Shown: positions 7,171-14,068, counted from the first letter of the stretch. The stretch: 19,087 nt of DNA from DASSCW01 sp036556695 (GCA_036556695.1 DATBIY010000039.1:1-19087); one strand, 5' to 3'. The notes: a model not told the origin generated them from the sequence alone. Program-made: numbers and translations.

Positions 7171-8868
7171 GTGAGGCAACGCATGCAGTTCCGTGCGCTG
7201 GTAGACGACGTCCTCGACGCCTACTTCGGCCACTACCCGGTCCACGCCACGGAGATCGGCGACCACGACCACGACGGCGCCTGGAACGACCTGACCGATG
7301 CCGGCCGGCAGGCTCGTCTGGCCTGGGTGGCCGATGCCGTGGCGACCGTCAGCAGCGTGCCCGAAGCCGAGCTCAGCGCGGACGAGCGGATCGATCGGCG
7401 CATCCTGCTGGAGAACCTCGAGGCGTTGCGCTTCAGCGAGGAGACGCTGGACGAGCCGTCGTGGAACCCGCTGAGCTACGTCTACCTGTTCGGCAACGGC
7501 CTCTTCAGCCTGCTGGCCCGCGAGTTCGCCCCGGCGGAGGAGCGTCTGCGCAGCGCAGCGGCCCGCATGCGGGCACTGCCGGCTGCCCTGGACCAGGCGC
7601 GCCAGCGGCTCGGCGATGGCGGGGCGCGGCCCATCAGCCAGTTCCACACCCAGAAGGCGGTCGAGCGGCTCCCTGGCATCGCCGACCTGGCTGATACGGC
7701 GGTCGAGGAAGCGGCTTCGGTTGATGCCGCGCTGCGCGAGGAGGTGAGCACGGCGGCGGCGGAGGCGAAATCGGCGGTCGAGGGCTTCACCGCCTGGGTG
7801 CGGGACGAGCTGCTGCCGCAGGCCACCGGCGACTTCCGGCTGGGCGCGGACCTCTACGCGCAGAAGTTCCGGCACGCGCTGCAGACCGACATGACGCCGG
7901 ACGGGTTGGAGCAGCGGGCCGTATCGGCCTACGAGGACGTGCGGGCCGAGATGCTGCGCCTGGCCAGCGATCTGTGGCCGCGGTGGGTGGACGACGCGCC
8001 CATCCCGGACGATCCGAACCAGGTTGTGCGCCGTGTGCTGGATGCTATCTCGGCTCAGCACCCGCCAGCCGAGGACCTGTTGGAGCTGTGTCGTGCCGAG
8101 AACGAGCGGATCGAAGCCTTCATTCGCGAGATCGACCTGGTGGGCCTGGCCGACGAACCGCTGCAGATCGTCTGGACTCCGCAGTTCCTGCGCGCCTTCG
8201 GCGGCGCCATGCTGATCCCGCCCGGTCCGCTGGATCGCGGCCTGGACTCGTTCTTCGCCATCACCCCGCCGCCGCCGGACTGGACGGCCGAGCGCCGCGA
8301 GTCATACCTCCGCGAGTACAACGACCGGATGATTCGGCTGCTCACCATCCACGAGGCGGTGCCGGGGCACTACCTGCAGCTGGCCTACTCGAACCGCGCC
8401 GACTCGCTGGTGCGCGCCATCTTCCAGTCAGGCGTCTTCGCCGAGGGCTGGGCGGTGTACATCACCCAGGTGATGATGGACGTCGGCTACGGAGCCGATG
8501 ACCCGGCGCTGATGCTGATCCACCTCAAGTTCTACCTGCGCAGCATCACCAACACCCTGATGGACCTGCGCATCCATGCCGGCGCGATGACCCAGGAAGA
8601 GGCCATGGACCTGATGGTCAACGGCGGCTTCCAGGAGGAGGGCGAGGCGGCGAACAAGTGGGATCGTGCCCGCCTCTCGTCGACGCAGCTGTGCGAGTAC
8701 TTCCTGGGCTACGTCGGCATGCAGGACCTGGAGGCCGAGGAGCGTCGGCGGGCAGCGGCCGAGGGTCGCGAGTTCCGCTACCGGCCCTTCCTGGAGTCGG
8801 TGCTTGCTCACGGGACGCCCAGCATGCCGGTCATCCGCGACGTGCTGTATCCGGGTGGACCCGCCTAG
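7171..8868 (+). CDS. DUF885 family protein, putative metallopeptidase (copy C)
   Basis: This is the third DUF885 protein in the window, 565 residues counted from GTG 7171. The zinc motif HEAVPGHYLQ is at 394-403, and EGWAVYITQVM follows with Glu425, giving the same 31-residue spacing as copy A. The N-terminal region is rich in His and Asp (GDHDHDGAWNDL), a feature the other two copies lack. No signal peptide is seen. The start is uncertain: GTG 7171 and ATG 7183 are in frame, while the best Shine-Dalgarno match, GGAGG (7147-7151), lies 19 nt before the first of them. The gene stands alone, divergent from TetR and convergent with the beta-lactamase-like gene, with only 3 bp between their stops. 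Its own promoter and possible TetR control set it apart from copies A and B. Confidence 0.87.
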   Translation: MRQRMQFRALVDDVLDAYFGHYPVHATEIGDHDHDGAWNDLTDAGRQARLAWVADAVATVSSVPEAELSADERIDRRILLENLEALRFSEETLDEPSWNPLSYVYLFGNGLFSLLAREFAPAEERLRSAAARMRALPAALDQARQRLGDGGARPISQFHTQKAVERLPGIADLADTAVEEAASVDAALREEVSTAAAEAKSAVEGFTAWVRDELLPQATGDFRLGADLYAQKFRHALQTDMTPDGLEQRAVSAYEDVRAEMLRLASDLWPRWVDDAPIPDDPNQVVRRVLDAISAQHPPAEDLLELCRAENERIEAFIREIDLVGLADEPLQIVWTPQFLRAFGGAMLIPPGPLDRGLDSFFAITPPPPDWTAERRESYLREYNDRMIRLLTIHEAVPGHYLQLAYSNRADSLVRAIFQSGVFAEGWAVYITQVMMDVGYGADDPALMLIHLKFYLRSITNTLMDLRIHAGAMTQEEAMDLMVNGGFQEEGEAANKWDRARLSSTQLCEYFLGYVGMQDLEAEERRRAAAEGREFRYRPFLESVLAHGTPSMPVIRDVLYPGGPA

Positions 8869-8871
8869 CGC

Positions 8872-10119
8872 CTAGGCCGCGGCATCCTCCGAGCTCGCTG
8901 CGTCGGCCGCAGCCGCGGCGAGCGCCAGGTCCAGGATCGACGGGGAGCCGTCGTGGCGGTCGGCCAGGAGCCGCGCCGGGTCAAACAGCGCGGTGGTGCC
9001 CATCACCACCAGCGTCACGCCCTCGTCGGGCAGGTGGACCAGCAGCGAGGTGAAGCCGCGCAGCAGGCCGGAATGGCCGTATCCCCGGTGGTCGCCGACC
9101 GGGATGCGCTCCGCACCCAGCCCGTAGCCGTGTCGCTGGAAGGCGAGCATGCGCTTCAGCGAGTGCGGCTGCAGCAAGCGCCCGCCATACAGCGAATCTC
9201 CCCAGCGCAGCAGGTCGTGCGGCGTGGAGTACATGGAGCCGGCGGCGCCGAAGGCCGATGCCCACGACGGCACCATCAATGGCGGCGCGCTGCGGTGCAG
9301 CAGCATCCCGGTGCGGTCCAGCTGCAGCGGTTCCAGGAGCCGATGGCGCAGCTGGCGCACGTACGGCTGCCCTCCCAGGCGCTCGACCAGCATGCCCAGC
9401 AGCACGTAGTTGGTGTTCGAGTAGGCATAGGCTCGGCCCGGCAGGAAGATCGGATCTCCCACGCCGGCGACGACTTCCTCGGGCGTCCAGATCCGCTCCA
9501 GGTCGGCGTTGAGCCGATCGCGCAGCGGGTTCAGCAGGTCAGCCACGCCCGAGGTGTGGTGCAGCAGCTGACCGACGGTCACGCCGGCCGGCACCGGAAC
9601 GTCGGGGAGCAGGCTGGCGACCTCGTCGACAAGCGACAGGCGCCCGTCCTCGACCAGCTGCAGCACCAGGCTGGCGGTGAACGTCTTGCTGATGCTGGCG
9701 ATGGCGAACTGCGAGTTGCCGTCGAGCCTGGTGATGCCGTCCCGCGCCAGGCCGCTGGCGCCGGTCCAGCCGGTGCGCCCGTGGACGGAGATGCCGATGG
9801 CCAGTGCATCCAGGCCAAAGGCCGTCCTGGCACGGTCGGTGGCGGCCTGCAGTGCGGACGCTTGCCGTGGATCGAGCGGCTCCAGCTCGACGGGTCGCAG
9901 CGATCCGGCGCCCGGCGTGAAGCCGGTCCCCGGCTCCGGGTCGACCGGCGGCAGCTGGCCCTGGGCGTCGGGTGAGGGTGCTCCGGCTGGCGCGTCGGAG
10001 CTCACCGCCGAGAGCGCTGTCTCCGGAGCGCTGGTCGGCCGCGGCAGGACCAGGTTGAGCAGCATCGCCGCCAGCAGGGCAAACGACCAGCCTGCGGCGA
10101 GCCGGATCGGCCTCGGCAT
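8872..10119 (-). CDS. Serine beta-lactamase-like hydrolase (class C / D-Ala-D-Ala carboxypeptidase type), exported
   Basis: The 415-residue protein belongs to the beta-lactamase/transpeptidase-like superfamily (serine acyl-enzyme hydrolases such as AmpC, EstB and DD-carboxypeptidases). An N-terminal hydrophobic segment (about 10-27, LAAGWSFALLAAMLLNLVL) acts as signal peptide or anchor. A Pro/Ala/Ser-rich linker to about residue 80 suggests the catalytic domain sits outside the membrane. The three active-site motifs are present: SISK with Ser142 and Lys145, YSN at 233-235, and HSG at 349-351 in the place of the KTG box. LLHHTSGV (185-192) is also typical. HSG rather than KTG is common in the non-penicillinase members, so esterase or peptidase activity is as likely as beta-lactam hydrolysis. 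The start is ATG 10119, without a clear Shine-Dalgarno sequence but with TACCAT 11 nt upstream. Confidence 0.87.
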   Translation of the reverse strand: MPRPIRLAAGWSFALLAAMLLNLVLPRPTSAPETALSAVSSDAPAGAPSPDAQGQLPPVDPEPGTGFTPGAGSLRPVELEPLDPRQASALQAATDRARTAFGLDALAIGISVHGRTGWTGASGLARDGITRLDGNSQFAIASISKTFTASLVLQLVEDGRLSLVDEVASLLPDVPVPAGVTVGQLLHHTSGVADLLNPLRDRLNADLERIWTPEEVVAGVGDPIFLPGRAYAYSNTNYVLLGMLVERLGGQPYVRQLRHRLLEPLQLDRTGMLLHRSAPPLMVPSWASAFGAAGSMYSTPHDLLRWGDSLYGGRLLQPHSLKRMLAFQRHGYGLGAERIPVGDHRGYGHSGLLRGFTSLLVHLPDEGVTLVVMGTTALFDPARLLADRHDGSPSILDLALAAAAADAASSEDAAA

Positions 10120-10195
10120 CGGTCAGCGGCGATGGTAGCGGACCGTGGCGGGCGCCGGTATCCCCCAGTCCGGCCGCTGGCGCCACGCTCGCAAG

Positions 10196-10216
10196 TTTGT
10201 TAGCATTGCTAACAAA
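10196..10216. promoter_or_regulatory. Perfect 9-3-9 palindrome at the MFS transporter start, probable MarR operator
   Basis: TTTGTTAGC (10196-10204) and its exact reverse complement GCTAACAAA (10208-10216) are separated by ATT. The last A is the first base of the ATG start codon of the transporter. The palindrome also contains TAGCAT (10201-10206), a plausible -10 box. Length, symmetry and AT content in GC-rich DNA fit a dimeric MarR-family operator, and a MarR gene follows the transporter. A protein bound here would block both transcription and the start region. Confidence 0.8.
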
Positions 10217-11619
10217 TGTTCAGCCCCGCACTGACCCGCCTCCTGGCCGCCGTGCCGCCGCGCCTGCGCGTGGTGCCGTCCAGCCGCAGCGGTGATCCGC
10301 CGGGGTCCACGCCGCCGCCCCAGCCACCGGGGAGTGGCCTGCGTCGCGGCCTGGCTGCGCTCCATCACCGCAACTATCGCTACTACTGGTTCGGCCAGAT
10401 CGTCAGCCTGGTCGGAACGTGGATGCAGTCGGTCAGCCAGCCGTGGCTGGTGCTCCTGTTGGGCGGCTCACCGCTGCAGCTGGGCATCGTGCTCGCGCTG
10501 GAGTTCACACCGCCCATGTTCCTTGCGCCGCTGGGCGGCGTGCTCGCCGATCGGGTCGACAAGCGCAAGGCGCTGCTCGTTGCGTCCGTGGGCAAGGCGC
10601 TCCAGGCCGTCCTCCTGTTTGCGCTGACTCTCGCCGGCGTCGTCGAAATCTGGCACGTCATGGTGCTGGCCACCATGCTGGGCTTCGCAAACGCGGTCGA
10701 GATGCCGGTCCGCCAGGCCTTCGCCGCCGAGCTGGTGCCGCGCAAGGACCTGATCAACGCCATCGCCCTGAACAGCGCCAGCTTCAACCTGGCGCGCGTC
10801 GTCGGACCCGCCATCGCCGGCCTGGCGCTGGCCCTCTACGGCCCGGCCTTCAACTTCGGGATCAACGCGGCCAGCTACCTGGCCGTGCTGGCGGCCCTGT
10901 GGCTGATGGACCCGGCGGGGCTGCATCGGCCCGAGCGTCCCGCTCAGTTCGCGACCGTGCGGCACAGCCTGGCCGAGGGCGTGCGCTACGCCATTCGCAC
11001 GCCGACCGTGCTGTGGCCGCTGGTGCTGCTGCTGGGCATGGCCTCCTTCGGCATGAACTTCCAGACCCTGCTGCCGCTGTACGCCAAGGGCACGCTCTCA
11101 CTCGGAGCCGATGGCTACGGCGCGCTGTACGCCGCCATGGGAGCGGGCTCGCTGGTCGGCTCGCTCAGCCTGGCCTTCATGGCACGGCGGCCGATGCTGC
11201 GGCTGATGCTGGGCGGCGGCGTGGCCTTCGTGATCTTCGAGCTGCTGCTGGGCCTGACGCGCAGCCCGGCGCCGGCCTTCGTGCTGATCTTCGTCATCGG
11301 CCTGTCGTCGATGCTCATGGTCAACACCATCAACGTCATGGTGCAGAACGCGGTGCCCAACGAGCTGCGTGGGCGGGTGATGTCCCTGTACGTGACCGTC
11401 TTCGCCGGATCGGCGCCCATCGGCGGCTTCTTCGCCGGCGCAGTGGCCGAGCTGTGGGAGGCGCCGGCTGGATTCCTGATCGGCGGCGCGCTTTCCGTGG
11501 TGTCGATCGCCCTGGTGTTCTGGCAGCTCGTCCTGCGCGACGCCGGCTGGAGCTCACGAGCCGCGACCCACGTCCACGACCCGGCCGACGAGCCGGAGCG
11601 ACGCGCGGCCGGCCAGTAG
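10216..11619 (+). CDS. MFS transporter, EntS/MFS_3-like exporter
   Basis: The 467-residue membrane protein belongs to the major facilitator superfamily, closest in pattern to the EntS/MFS_3 drug and siderophore exporters. After an unusual 45-residue Pro/Arg/Ser-rich N-terminus, the first membrane helix carries the family signature ALHHRNYRYYWFGQIVSLVG-TWMQ. The loop between helices 2 and 3 has GGVLADRVDKRKALL, the MFS motif A. NAIALNSASFNLARVVGPAIAG (helix 5 region) and PNELRGRVMSLYV in the second half are also typical of this group. About 12 hydrophobic segments are visible. The start ATG lies on the palindromic operator with no Shine-Dalgarno sequence, suggesting leaderless translation; in-frame GTG codons at 10252 and 10270 are alternatives. 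The convergent MarR gene ends 9 bp away, fitting a regulated efflux pair. The substrate is unknown. Confidence 0.88.
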   Translation: MFSPALTRLLAAVPPRLRVVPSSRSGDPPGSTPPPQPPGSGLRRGLAALHHRNYRYYWFGQIVSLVGTWMQSVSQPWLVLLLGGSPLQLGIVLALEFTPPMFLAPLGGVLADRVDKRKALLVASVGKALQAVLLFALTLAGVVEIWHVMVLATMLGFANAVEMPVRQAFAAELVPRKDLINAIALNSASFNLARVVGPAIAGLALALYGPAFNFGINAASYLAVLAALWLMDPAGLHRPERPAQFATVRHSLAEGVRYAIRTPTVLWPLVLLLGMASFGMNFQTLLPLYAKGTLSLGADGYGALYAAMGAGSLVGSLSLAFMARRPMLRLMLGGGVAFVIFELLLGLTRSPAPAFVLIFVIGLSSMLMVNTINVMVQNAVPNELRGRVMSLYVTVFAGSAPIGGFFAGAVAELWEAPAGFLIGGALSVVSIALVFWQLVLRDAGWSSRAATHVHDPADEPERRAAGQ

Positions 11620-11628
11620 CCAGCCGGC

Positions 11629-12135
11629 TCAGCGAGCCTCGGGCTTCGGTGGAAGCAGCACCTGGAGCTCGTCGAGCGCCGCGGCCACCGCCGCACGGCG
11701 CTCCGGGGCCAGCGGCTCCAGCAGCTCCTCCGCGGCGCGCAGCAGGTCGCGTCGCATGGCGGCGGCCTGGCGCCGCCCGGTGGAGGTCAATGCCAGCCGC
11801 ACCGCGCGACGGTCGTTCGGGTCGTGGCCGCGGTCCACGAGCCCGGCGTCCACCAGGCCGCTGGCCAATCGGGTCACGACCGGCGCGCTGACCATCAAAC
11901 GGCGCGCGATCTCGGCCTGGGGCATCGGCCCACCGCTGTGAATGATGCGCAGCACGTTGTACTGCTGGAAGGTGAGCTGCTTCCACGCTCGCCGCCGGCG
12001 CGCGTGCGCGACCAGGTGGCGCATCACCAGCGGGATTGTCGCGATCAGCCGTGACTCGAGGTCGTCGACTGCCCGCTGCTCGGCGGCTCGTCCTGACTCC
12101 CGCCGGGACCCGGATGCGCCAGCCGTGACGGACAT
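11629..12135 (-). CDS. MarR family transcriptional regulator
   Basis: This is a 168-residue winged-helix regulator of the MarR type, which usually represses an efflux or detoxification gene until a phenolic or oxidative signal binds. The DNA-binding domain is clear: LTFQQYNVLRIIHSGGPMPQAEIARRL, then the recognition helix SAPVVTRLASGLVDAGLV, and the wing RGHDPNDRRAVRLALT with the signature DxRxxxxxLT. Dimerisation helices flank it on both sides. The start ATG 12135 has no Shine-Dalgarno sequence, but TACGAT lies 7 nt upstream, so the message may be leaderless. It converges on the MFS gene 9 bp away. The natural target is the palindrome at 10196-10216. No copy of that palindrome is seen before its own start, so autoregulation by the same site is not indicated. 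Confidence 0.92.
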   Translation of the reverse strand: MSVTAGASGSRRESGRAAEQRAVDDLESRLIATIPLVMRHLVAHARRRRAWKQLTFQQYNVLRIIHSGGPMPQAEIARRLMVSAPVVTRLASGLVDAGLVDRGHDPNDRRAVRLALTSTGRRQAAAMRRDLLRAAEELLEPLAPERRAAVAAALDELQVLLPPKPEAR

Positions 12136-12193
12136 CGGCCCGATCGTAGCACCCGCCCCGGAGAGAGCCGCCCGGGTGCGCTACCCAGCCGCT

Positions 12194-12332
12194 ATTCACC
12201 AGGCGACTGAACTGACGAAGGAACCTGCCCGCAGAGTCGCCTCCGGCGCCGTTTCAGTCATGGGGCAACTGAAATGACGAAGGAGCGCCCCCTTGGGGGA
12301 CGCTCCTTCGCTGGTTCAGTCACTGGGTGAAT
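12194..12332. repeat. Three copies of an intergenic repeat module
   Basis: Copy 1 (plus, 12194-12224) contains ATTCACC and then ACTGAACTGACGAAGGA. Copy 2 (plus, 12268-12287) is ACTGAAATGACGAAGGAGCG. Copy 3 (minus, 12332-12301) reads ATTCACCC, then ACTGAACCAGCGAAGGAGCG. Copies 2 and 3 face each other and form a hairpin; copies 1 and 3 share the longer ATTCACC extension. In addition TTTCAGT (12252-12258) is the exact inverse of ACTGAAA (12268-12274) at the start of copy 2, so alternative foldings compete. The layout resembles a REP/BIME-like intergenic element. No open reading frame is supported in 12136-12354. Confidence 0.75.
12268..12320 (-). terminator. Strong hairpin, probable terminator of the cupredoxin operon
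   Basis: The two 20-base arms (12268-12287 and 12301-12320) pair at 16 of 20 positions: 6 bp, a 4x4 internal loop, then 10 bp. The 13-base apex contains CCCCC-TT-GGGGG, which extends the stem. On the minus strand it lies about 35 nt past the cupredoxin stop, and the core stem CGAAGGAGCG/CGCTCCTTCG is followed by TCATTT, a weak T-rich tail. A transcription terminator is the simplest role; an mRNA 3'-end protector is the alternative. Confidence 0.6.
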
Positions 12333-12354
12333 GGGACAGCTTCCCGCGCGATAG

Positions 12355-12711
12355 CTACGACCCTTCGGGGCCGGTGACGATGACGCTGCCCTTCATGTCC
12401 TGCGGATGGAAGGAGCAGTCGTAGTTGTGGGTGCCCACCGTGTCGAACGTGAACTGCACGCTCTCGCCGGGGGCGAGCTGCATCGTGTCGCCGCCGTCGT
12501 CGAGCAGCCGCACGTTGTGCGTGAAGTCGTCGTGGTTGGTCCAGGTCACGGTCGTGCCCACCGGCACGGTGATGACCTCCGGCTCAAACTTGTACGACTT
12601 CGGCAGGTCCACCTGGTTGGTTGCGACCGGCGAGGCCGATGCGCCCGCGCTGCAGGCTGCCAGCCCGACGGCCAGCAGCACTGCAGCGGAGGCCCGGAGG
12701 AGGCGAATCAC
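12355..12711 (-). CDS. Cupredoxin-domain lipoprotein (plastocyanin/amicyanin-like)
   Basis: This is a 118-residue blue-copper-type protein that would carry electrons or bind Cu on the outer face of the membrane. A lipoprotein signal ends in the lipobox LAAC with Cys20. The domain from about 36 to 115 starts with YKFEPEVITVPVGTTVTWTNHDDFTHNV, the classic cupredoxin strand pair with copper ligand His65. The second ligand loop is YDCSFHPQDMKG with Cys99, His102 and Met106, so a full type 1 copper set is present. The start is GTG 12711 with GAGGG about 8 nt upstream. It is the last gene of a four-gene minus-strand operon, 10 nt after the preceding stop, and is followed by a strong hairpin. Its partner is not evident; the neighbouring small membrane proteins are candidates. 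Confidence 0.92.
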   Translation of the reverse strand: MIRLLRASAAVLLAVGLAACSAGASASPVATNQVDLPKSYKFEPEVITVPVGTTVTWTNHDDFTHNVRLLDDGGDTMQLAPGESVQFTFDTVGTHNYDCSFHPQDMKGSVIVTGPEGS

Positions 12712-12721
12712 GCCTGCGCCC

Positions 12722-13021
12722 TCAGGCCTGCGACCGCACCGAGGTCAGTGCGGTGCGGCTCACGGTGGCGAAGATCACGATGAAGGCCACCAGGTCCAGG
12801 ACCTCGGCGATGGTGTGCGCGAACAGGAAGATGGTCCAGTCCAGGTGGTAGGTCATGTATACGATCTCGGCCAGCGCGTACAGCGAGAAGGCCCATCCCA
12901 GCGCGCCCTGGCCCGCCTCGAACGAGCGCCAGGCGAAGTACGCGCCGATGACGAAGGCGGCCAGGTGGATGGCCAGGAAGCCGATGGGTGGAATGAAGTT
13001 GATGAAGTCACCAATGGGCAT
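12722..13021 (-). CDS. Small membrane protein, three predicted helices, function unknown
   Basis: The 99-residue protein is almost entirely hydrophobic. Three membrane segments are visible at about 13-31 (GFLAIHLAAFVIGAYFAW), 40-58 (ALGWAFSLYALAEIVYMTY) and 65-87 (FLFAHTIAEVLDLVAFIVIFATV). Charged or polar residues inside or next to the helices (His19, Glu52, His59, His69, Glu72, Asp75) could bind metal or cofactor. I do not recognise a named family. The ribosome binding site AAGGAG (rc of 13031-13036) lies 9 nt before ATG 13021 and overlaps the end of the upstream gene, so expression is coupled. Its position between a His-rich membrane protein and the cupredoxin suggests an envelope metal or redox role, which is inference only. 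Confidence 0.8.
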   Translation of the reverse strand: MPIGDFINFIPPIGFLAIHLAAFVIGAYFAWRSFEAGQGALGWAFSLYALAEIVYMTYHLDWTIFLFAHTIAEVLDLVAFIVIFATVSRTALTSVRSQA

Positions 13022-13026
13022 GAGAC

Positions 13027-13293
13027 TCAGCTCCTTTCCAGGTTGTTGGAAGGCGGCCGGTGACCCCGCCGCGCGCCGTGCACGACGACGCCGGCGAGGG
13101 CCACGACCATTCCGATGAGACCGATGAGGTGGGCGCCGTGCTCCGACAGCGAGAAGCCGGCGTCATGCGCGTGGGGCGTGGCCGTGAGGTGGACGACAGC
13201 GTCCAGGCCCAGGCCCGCGAAGGCGATGGCCACGCCCACCAATGCCAGCATCGGCGGCCGCGACGGCACCACCAGACGAAGCGCGCCGGTCAT
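13027..13293 (-). CDS. Small membrane protein with His-rich extramembrane loop, function unknown
   Basis: The 88-residue protein has two membrane helices at about 15-34 (MLALVGVAIAFAGLGLDAVV) and 53-72 (GAHLIGLIGMVVALAGVVVH). Between them is a short loop rich in histidine and acidic residues, VVHLTATPHAHDAGFSLSEHGAHL, with at least six His. This would suit metal capture at the membrane surface. The start ATG 13293 overlaps the stop of the upstream gene (13290-13293, ATGA), showing tight coupling to the exported helical protein. I do not recognise a named family. The C-terminus is short and basic (ARRGHRPPSNNLERS), probably cytoplasmic. Confidence 0.8.
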   Translation of the reverse strand: MTGALRLVVPSRPPMLALVGVAIAFAGLGLDAVVHLTATPHAHDAGFSLSEHGAHLIGLIGMVVALAGVVVHGARRGHRPPSNNLERS

Positions 13294-13973
13294 CGCCTGA
13301 ACCTGTGGGGAAAGGCGTCGATGATGCCGTTCGACAGCATGTCGGCCATCTCCAGGATCTGATGGTGCACCGCGTCGTAGGCGGCGATGTCATCGGCGTA
13401 TCGGCCCTGCAGGCGTGCGACCGCCTCCTCGAGGGTCAGGTCCAGGTGGTCGCGCATGTGGGTACGCATCGCCTTGAACGGCCAGCTGCGGTGATTGGCC
13501 TTCGCCAGGAAGCGCGCGATGTCGTCGGCGTTGGCGTACCAGTCGTCCAGTCGAGCCTGAAGCTCGTCCTGCTCACCAGCCTTGGCTGCTGCGATGGCCT
13601 GCGCCGCGAGCGAGATGTGCTCGTTCAGCAGGTCTGTCAGTGCCTGGCCAGCCTGATCGCCGTAGAAGGCGCCGACCGCCCGGCCGATGTCCGCCTGGTT
13701 GGCAAACAGGCGATCAGCGGTGGGGCCGATGTCGGGCAGATCGCCCTCCAGCGTGGCCGCGCTGACGATGTACAGTCGCGTCCAGGTGATGTGGTCCTCC
13801 CACAGCTTACGCATCTCGGCGCGGAAGGCCTGGCGAGAGGTCTTTCGGGCGGCCGCTGCGGCATGCTGATCGTGGGAGGCGGGATCTGCCGGCGCGGCGA
13901 GTGCCATGCTGGCCACGCCCCCCATCAGCACGAGCGCCATGACCGCCGCAGCGGTCTTCAACAGTCGAGTCAA
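13290..13973 (-). CDS. Exported His/acid-rich helical protein (family often mis-named in databases), function unknown
   Basis: The 227-residue protein has a signal peptide (about 1-26, MTRLLKTAAAVMALVLMGG, cleavage near ALA-A) and an all-helical mature part that looks like a four-helix bundle. Acid/His pairs recur along the helices: Glu59/His61 in LWEDHITWTRLYIVS, Glu118/His119 in LNEHI, His172/His176 in MRTHMRDHLDLT, and His203/His204 with Glu208 and Asp211. This pattern could make a metal site. From memory, relatives with LWEDH-TWTR and YGD-AG-LT-LL-EHI motifs are often labelled acetylglutamate kinase or glycosyltransferase, which this protein does not resemble. The start is TTG 13973, supported by GGAGG 6 nt upstream; no ATG fits. 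It heads the operon behind a near-consensus promoter and is divergent from the Cys-rich regulator. Confidence 0.85.
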   Translation of the reverse strand: MTRLLKTAAAVMALVLMGGVASMALAAPADPASHDQHAAAAARKTSRQAFRAEMRKLWEDHITWTRLYIVSAATLEGDLPDIGPTADRLFANQADIGRAVGAFYGDQAGQALTDLLNEHISLAAQAIAAAKAGEQDELQARLDDWYANADDIARFLAKANHRSWPFKAMRTHMRDHLDLTLEEAVARLQGRYADDIAAYDAVHHQILEMADMLSNGIIDAFPHRFRR

Positions 13974-13988
13974 CCCGGTCCTCCAGTT

Positions 13989-14016
13989 TCTATAAAGAGT
14001 TTGGCGTAGTTATAGA
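13989..14016. promoter_or_regulatory. Inverted repeat operator candidate in the divergent control region
   Basis: TCTATAA (13989-13995) and TTATAGA (14010-14016) form a 7-14-7 inverted repeat with centre-to-centre spacing of 21 bp, two helical turns. The right arm covers the -10 box of the minus-strand promoter and the left arm lies just after its start point. A dimer bound here would block the operon for the helical, membrane and cupredoxin proteins. The divergent winged-helix regulator is the likely binder. Confidence 0.6.
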
Positions 14017-14037
14017 GAGACCATCAGCGCGTGTCAA
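14009..14037 (-). promoter_or_regulatory. Near-consensus housekeeping promoter of the four-gene cupredoxin operon
   Basis: Read on the minus strand, TTGACA (rc of 14032-14037) is followed by exactly 17 nt and TATAAC (rc of 14009-14014). The predicted start point near 14002 gives a leader of about 28 nt with GGAGG before the TTG start. The -35 is a perfect match and the -10 is 5 of 6. Such a strong promoter in a GC-rich genome usually needs repression, which the overlapping inverted repeat could supply. Confidence 0.75.
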
Positions 14038-14040
14038 CTC

Positions 14041-14068
14041 TTGCGTTAGTCCCCGTTAGCGATAGAAT
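14041..14068 (+). promoter_or_regulatory. Promoter of the Cys-rich regulator gene, probably leaderless
   Basis: TTGCGT (14041-14046), a 16-nt spacer and TAGAAT (14063-14068) point to the regulator. The expected start point is within 1-2 nt of ATG 14077, and no Shine-Dalgarno sequence is present. CGTTAG occurs twice (14044-14049, 14054-14059) with a 10-bp period inside the spacer, and may be a second binding site. Confidence 0.5.

Noticed and set aside
6757..8061. A 434-codon minus-strand frame running across the TetR gene, the divergent gap and DUF885 copy C.
   Set aside because: It reads through two proven genes in another frame and its product is low-complexity with no recognisable motif.
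8872..10119. A true antibiotic-resistance beta-lactamase.
   Set aside because: The third motif is HSG rather than KTG and the family includes many esterases and peptidases; the sequence alone does not support a resistance role.
10419..11891. A 490-codon plus-strand frame over the MFS gene and the start of the MarR region.
   Set aside because: The MFS signature motifs are in the other frame; this product is Ala/Gly/Arg-rich and crosses into an opposite-strand gene.
12194..12332. A short CRISPR-like array, given three repeated units.
   Set aside because: The units are unequal, lie in both orientations and lack regular spacers; no cas gene is present.
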